Positions 61,009 through 64,000 of a stretch of 64,000 nucleotides of DNA are shown piece after piece; the first letter of the stretch is position 1; every line of letters starts with the position of its first letter. The position numbers and the translations under genes were made by a program. Origin of the DNA: Zobellia galactanivorans (GTDB taxonomy: Bacteria; Bacteroidota; Bacteroidia; Flavobacteriales; Flavobacteriaceae); assembly GCF_000973105.1 (NCBI RefSeq), contig NC_015844.1, positions 5,142,501 to 5,206,500 on the forward strand, in the 5' to 3' direction. The notes under the pieces are model-generated. The model was given only the letters and a program-made list of their open reading frames with translations, did not search any database and had not been told where the DNA came from.

Positions 61009-62010
61009 CTATATAATTTTGACCAATAGCTCCTTTAGCAAGTCGGCTTGGGACGGAACGTTGGCTCCAACCCCCTTTCCCTTCATGTCCATCTCGCGCA
61101 ATGCGGAGATTACGGCACTGACTTTCTTCATAGGATAATTACGTGCGGCCGTCTGAAACTCCCCTACGAAATAAGGGTTGATACGTAGGGCACTCGCAAC
61201 GCTCTTGGGCGAATGATCCTTTAGACCATGATACTGCAGTAATTGGGTAAAAAACGTATTCAATAGGGTTACGGTCAACACAAAAGGGTTATCCTTCGGA
61301 TTCTGGGCAAAATAGGTGATAATGCGCGTTGCCTTGAGTATGTTCCTTTCCCCAATGGCTTTTTTAAGCTCAAAGTTATTGTAGTCTTTACTGATTCCGA
61401 TATGCTCTTCAATATCTGCCGGGGTAATCTCACTCTCCTTGGGTAATACCAATTCCAATTTCTGGAGCTCGTTGTTGATGCGACTCAAATCGGTACCCAA
61501 ATATTCGGTAAGCAAAATAGCGGCTTTGTGGGAAATACTATACCCCCTGCCGTGAAGGTTTTTCCTGATCCAATCCGAAACTTGGTTTTCATAGAGCTTT
61601 TTGCTCTCAAACAACACCCCGGCCTTTTGAACGGCCTTGTAAAGTTTCTTTCGTTTATCTAGCTTTTTGTATTTGTAGCACATGACCAAGACCGTGGTCA
61701 TTTGCGGATTCTCTACATAGGAGGTCAAATTTTCAATGGTCCGGACCAAATGCTGCGCCTCTTTGACCACCACGACCTGACGTTCGGCCATCATGGGGTA
61801 GCGTTTGGCATTGGCTACAATATCGTCTATGGTCACGTCCTTTCCATAGAGTACGACCTGATTAAAGCCTTTTTCTTCGTCGGCAAGTACGTTTTTTTCA
61901 ATATAGCTTGAAATGGCATCAATATAATAGGGCTCTTCCCCAAATAAAAAATAAATGGGTTTAATGGTGCCGTTTTTAATATCGGTAACTATGCGTTTTG
62001 CTTCATCCAT
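61009..62010 (-). CDS. holA: DNA polymerase III subunit delta
   Basis: 333 residues. IKPIYFLFGEEPYYIDAISSYIE is the N-terminal Rossmann-like start, where delta keeps a degenerate Walker A. RYPMMAERQVVVVKEAQHL and LTEYLGTDLSRINNELQKLELVL match the family, and FELKKAIGERNILKATRII with FVLTVTLLNTFFTQLLQYHGLK the C-terminal clamp-loader collar. Delta opens the sliding clamp in the clamp-loader complex. It is divergent from the HsdR_N-like gene with only 26 bases between the starts. Confidence 0.9.
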   Translation of the reverse strand: MDEAKRIVTDIKNGTIKPIYFLFGEEPYYIDAISSYIEKNVLADEEKGFNQVVLYGKDVTIDDIVANAKRYPMMAERQVVVVKEAQHLVRTIENLTSYVENPQMTTVLVMCYKYKKLDKRKKLYKAVQKAGVLFESKKLYENQVSDWIRKNLHGRGYSISHKAAILLTEYLGTDLSRINNELQKLELVLPKESEITPADIEEHIGISKDYNNFELKKAIGERNILKATRIITYFAQNPKDNPFVLTVTLLNTFFTQLLQYHGLKDHSPKSVASALRINPYFVGEFQTAARNYPMKKVSAVISALREMDMKGKGVGANVPSQADLLKELLVKII

Positions 62011-62036
62011 CCAAAAAAAATCATCAAATTTGCGGA

Positions 62037-62483
62037 ATGGTACCCCTTAATTTTCCAGAGTATAATTTCCGCTTCAAAAATAGCGAAAATAACGTGCGCA
62101 TTTTTGACCGCATACGTAAAAAGTTTGTGGTATTGCAACCCGAGGAATGGGTAAGGCAGCACGTAGTGAACTTTTTGACCTTTGAAAAGAACTATCCGTT
62201 AAGCTTGGTAAACGTTGAAAAGCAATTGGTTGTGAACAATATAAAAAAGCGATACGATGTCGTGGTGTTCAACTCCGATGGAAGTATCCGCATCCTTGTA
62301 GAATGCAAGGCTCCCGAAATTACCATTGACCAGACCACCTTTGACCAAATCGCCCGATACAACCTCGAACTCAAGGCCGATTACCTTATGGTGACCAATG
62401 GACTGGACCATTTTTATTGTAGAATGGATTTTGAATCAGAAAAATATACGTTTCTAAGGGATATTCCTGATTTTAGCCGTTAA
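62037..62483 (+). CDS. HsdR_N-like PD-(D/E)xK nuclease-fold protein
   Basis: 148 residues from the ATG at 62037. RKKFVVLQPEEWVRQHVVNFL, KQLVVNNIKKRYDVVVFNSDGSIRILVECKAPEI carry the D...ExK nuclease core (D in YDVVVF, E and K in VECKAP) typical of type I restriction HsdR N-terminal domains (PF13588). No motor domain, S or M subunit is nearby, so it is not a restriction system here. Stand-alone copies are frequent next to holA in Bacteroidota in my recollection. It precedes the glycosyltransferase by 12 bases. Confidence 0.85.
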   Translation: MVPLNFPEYNFRFKNSENNVRIFDRIRKKFVVLQPEEWVRQHVVNFLTFEKNYPLSLVNVEKQLVVNNIKKRYDVVVFNSDGSIRILVECKAPEITIDQTTFDQIARYNLELKADYLMVTNGLDHFYCRMDFESEKYTFLRDIPDFSR

Positions 62484-62495
62484 TTTGCCATCGTT

Positions 62496-63497
62496 TTGCG
62501 TATAGCCATAGTCATACTTAATTGGAACGGAGAGGTACTTCTAGAAAGATACCTACCCTCTGTTATACAATATTCGGAAGGTGCCGATATCTACGTAGTG
62601 GACAACGCCTCTACCGATGCTTCCGTAACCTTTATTGCCGAGAACTACCCCGCTATAAAAGTGGTTCAAAACACTGAAAACGGCGGATTCGCCAAAGGAT
62701 ACAACGACGGCCTCAAGACTATCGATGCCGATGTATACTGCCTGTTAAATTCAGACGTAGAGGTCACCGAAGGCTGGTTGGCCCCAATAGAAAAAGCTTT
62801 TAACGACCATCAAGAAGTAGCCATCATTCAACCCAAGATTCTAGACCTCATGCGTCAAGACCATTTTGAGTATGCCGGTGCCGCAGGTGGTTTTATCGAC
62901 CAGTTGGGCTACCCTTTTTGTAGGGGACGGATTTTTCAGGAACTTGAAAAAGACCAAGGCCAATACGACGATACAATTGAAATTTTCTGGGCAACAGGGG
63001 CCTGTATGTTCATCAAAAAAGAAGTGTTTTGGAACCTAAACGGTTTTGACGAGAGCTACTTTGCCCATCAGGAAGAAGTGGACCTCTGTTGGCGGGCCAA
63101 GAACCAAGGCCATAAAGTCTTGTACGTTGGCGCCTCTAAGGTATATCACTTAGGAGGGTCTACCCTGAGCAACATGAACCCCAAGAAAACCTATTTGAAC
63201 TTTAGGAACTCGCTCTTCTCCATTACCAAAAACCTACCTAGAAAGCAGGCCTTCATTTTGATTTTTATACGACTATTACTAGATGCCGTAGCGGCTTTAC
63301 GCTTTGTATTTCAGTTGAAATTCAACCACTGCTTTGCCATTTTAAGGGCCCATCTCAGTTTTTACCGCCAATTCAGAAAAATGTACAAAAAACGTGAAAA
63401 AGCTAATTTTATCCCAAAATACTACCTTATTAAATCCATTGTATGGCAGCATTTCGTACATCATATAAGTAATTTTAACAATTTAGTAAAAGATTAA
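62496..63497 (+). CDS. GT2 family glycosyltransferase
   Basis: 333 residues, TTG start 12 bases after the HsdR_N-like stop. IAIVILNWNGEVLLERYLPSV, YVVDNASTDAS and VYCLLNSDVEVTEGW provide the GT-A fold and metal/nucleotide site. WATGACMFIKKEVFWNLNGFDESYFAHQEEVDLCWRAK is the acceptor-side motif. The C-terminus has a hydrophobic helix (AFILIFIRLLLDAVAALRFVFQL) that may associate with the membrane. It resembles rhamnosyltransferase-type enzymes of polysaccharide synthesis. Donor and acceptor unknown. It is the last complete gene before the OmpA-type lipoprotein. Confidence 0.9.
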   Translation: MRIAIVILNWNGEVLLERYLPSVIQYSEGADIYVVDNASTDASVTFIAENYPAIKVVQNTENGGFAKGYNDGLKTIDADVYCLLNSDVEVTEGWLAPIEKAFNDHQEVAIIQPKILDLMRQDHFEYAGAAGGFIDQLGYPFCRGRIFQELEKDQGQYDDTIEIFWATGACMFIKKEVFWNLNGFDESYFAHQEEVDLCWRAKNQGHKVLYVGASKVYHLGGSTLSNMNPKKTYLNFRNSLFSITKNLPRKQAFILIFIRLLLDAVAALRFVFQLKFNHCFAILRAHLSFYRQFRKMYKKREKANFIPKYYLIKSIVWQHFVHHISNFNNLVKD

Positions 63498-63600
63498 CTA
63501 ATTTTACAAATGGTAGATTTGGCGATTATATAATTTTGTCCCTTATTACAGTTATCAAAAAAATCAAATAACAATCATTAAATACTTAGTAACTCTCATT

Positions 63601-64000
63601 ATGAAAAAATTAATTTTAGGCTGTTTAGGAGTGACCATGTTGTTGTCTTCTTGTGTATCTCAAAAGAAGTATTCCGATTTGGAGGCAAAACATAAAGAAG
63701 CGCAGGATCTGTTGAATTCGGCCACCGTGAAATTGAACGATTGTTTAGAAGAAAAGGCTACCGCCAGTTCTAGACTAAAAACCCTACAAGATCAAAATGC
63801 ATTCTTGAAGGCGAACAATCAAGAGTTGATAAACAATATGGGGAACTTGACCACCTTAACTACCAAGGGTGCCGAGAACCTTGAAAAGTCTTTGGAAAGT
63901 TTAAAGGAAAAAGACCTTACTATCCGCAAGCTTCAAGATGCCATTACAAGAAGGGATTCTGTAAACCTTTCTTTGGTACAGAGCTTAAAAGGAGTGTTGG
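63601..64000 (+). CDS. OmpA-family-type lipoprotein, 3' end outside the window
   Basis: 133 residues seen from the ATG at 63601; the rest lies beyond the window. MKKLILGCLGVTMLLSSC carries the lipobox (C18). The mature part is a long helix with heptads (SDLEAKHKEAQDLLNSATVKL, RLKTLQDQNAFLKANNQELI), as in coiled-coil lipoproteins that carry an OmpA C-terminal domain for peptidoglycan binding. That domain is not visible here, so its presence is inferred. TAATTTTG at 63531..63538 could be a -7 element. Confidence 0.75.
   Translation, partial: MKKLILGCLGVTMLLSSCVSQKKYSDLEAKHKEAQDLLNSATVKLNDCLEEKATASSRLKTLQDQNAFLKANNQELINNMGNLTTLTTKGAENLEKSLESLKEKDLTIRKLQDAITRRDSVNLSLVQSLKGVL

Noticed and set aside
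62037-62483. Restriction-modification system
   Set aside because: Only an HsdR N-terminal-like domain; no motor, S or M subunit in the neighbourhood.
1-64000. tRNA, rRNA or CRISPR arrays
   Set aside because: I looked for cloverleaf-type segments and regularly spaced repeats and saw none.

Overview
The window looks like chromosome of a marine member of Flavobacteriaceae (Bacteroidota). The evidence is Bacteroidota-type promoters (TTG, 20 bases, TAnnTTTG), many short secreted or SPII-lipoprotein genes with few Shine-Dalgarno sites, a fused E1 alpha/beta 2-oxoacid dehydrogenase, and several protein families typical of this group. The genus cannot be fixed from the sequence. No rRNA, tRNA or CRISPR array was seen.

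Layout. 0-4.2 kb is a visibly AT-rich, disturbed segment: a partial dps, a CstB-like persulfide dioxygenase/rhodanese fusion, a decayed IS1182-type transposase, a small membrane protein, a DinB gene broken by an in-frame stop, and imperfect inverted repeats between the genes. 4.2-7.1 kb carries a lipoprotein, a RibD/DHFR-fold reductase and a histidine decarboxylase divergent from an Lrp/AsnC regulator. 7.1-9.8 kb is a run of orphan proteins (DUF695-RraB, DUF4261, Imm11-like) separated by a 78-bp intergenic direct repeat. 9.9-14.2 kb has a LuxR-type regulator, two MDR dehydrogenases and a peroxiredoxin.

14.3-18.9 kb encodes a tight thioredoxin/OsmC/permease/(acetolactate decarboxylase-like + FmdE) operon, an operator-like palindrome, degenerate remnants and a bile-acid-type symporter. 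19.1-22.9 kb has two YceI-like proteins around an outer-membrane barrel, with a secreted protein on one side and a decayed partial copy of that same protein on the other. 23-33 kb holds stand-alone hydrolases, a YcaQ-like glycosylase, VOC proteins, an AraC regulator beside a QorB-like reductase, and SnoaL/ABM small proteins.

33.6-37.1 kb is the most unusual locus: a fatty-acid-hydroxylase-like membrane enzyme, a ketosynthase III fused to a heme-oxygenase-like diiron domain, and an unrecognised partner, packed as one operon. 37.1-45.8 kb is an HxlR repressor with two identical operators placed on recognisable promoters, divergent from a nitroreductase-led run of eight genes: nitroreductase, alpha/beta hydrolase, NTF2-like protein, ABM, lipoprotein acetolactate decarboxylase, CMD/beta-propeller fusion, MDR and aldehyde dehydrogenase. 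This is probably an inducible system for a reactive carbonyl or aromatic compound. Its middle is AT-rich and seems to have been acquired separately.

46-64 kb is more core-like: MarC, a SnoaL protein, GNAT, an S24 repressor with four tandem operators divergent from a radical-SAM/DUF4130 DNA-repair pair, uvrA, a NUMOD4/HNH protein, LOG, an M1-like pseudopeptidase fused to a probable barrel, the E1 fusion, DoxX, holA, an HsdR_N-like nuclease, a GT2 glycosyltransferase and a truncated OmpA-family lipoprotein.
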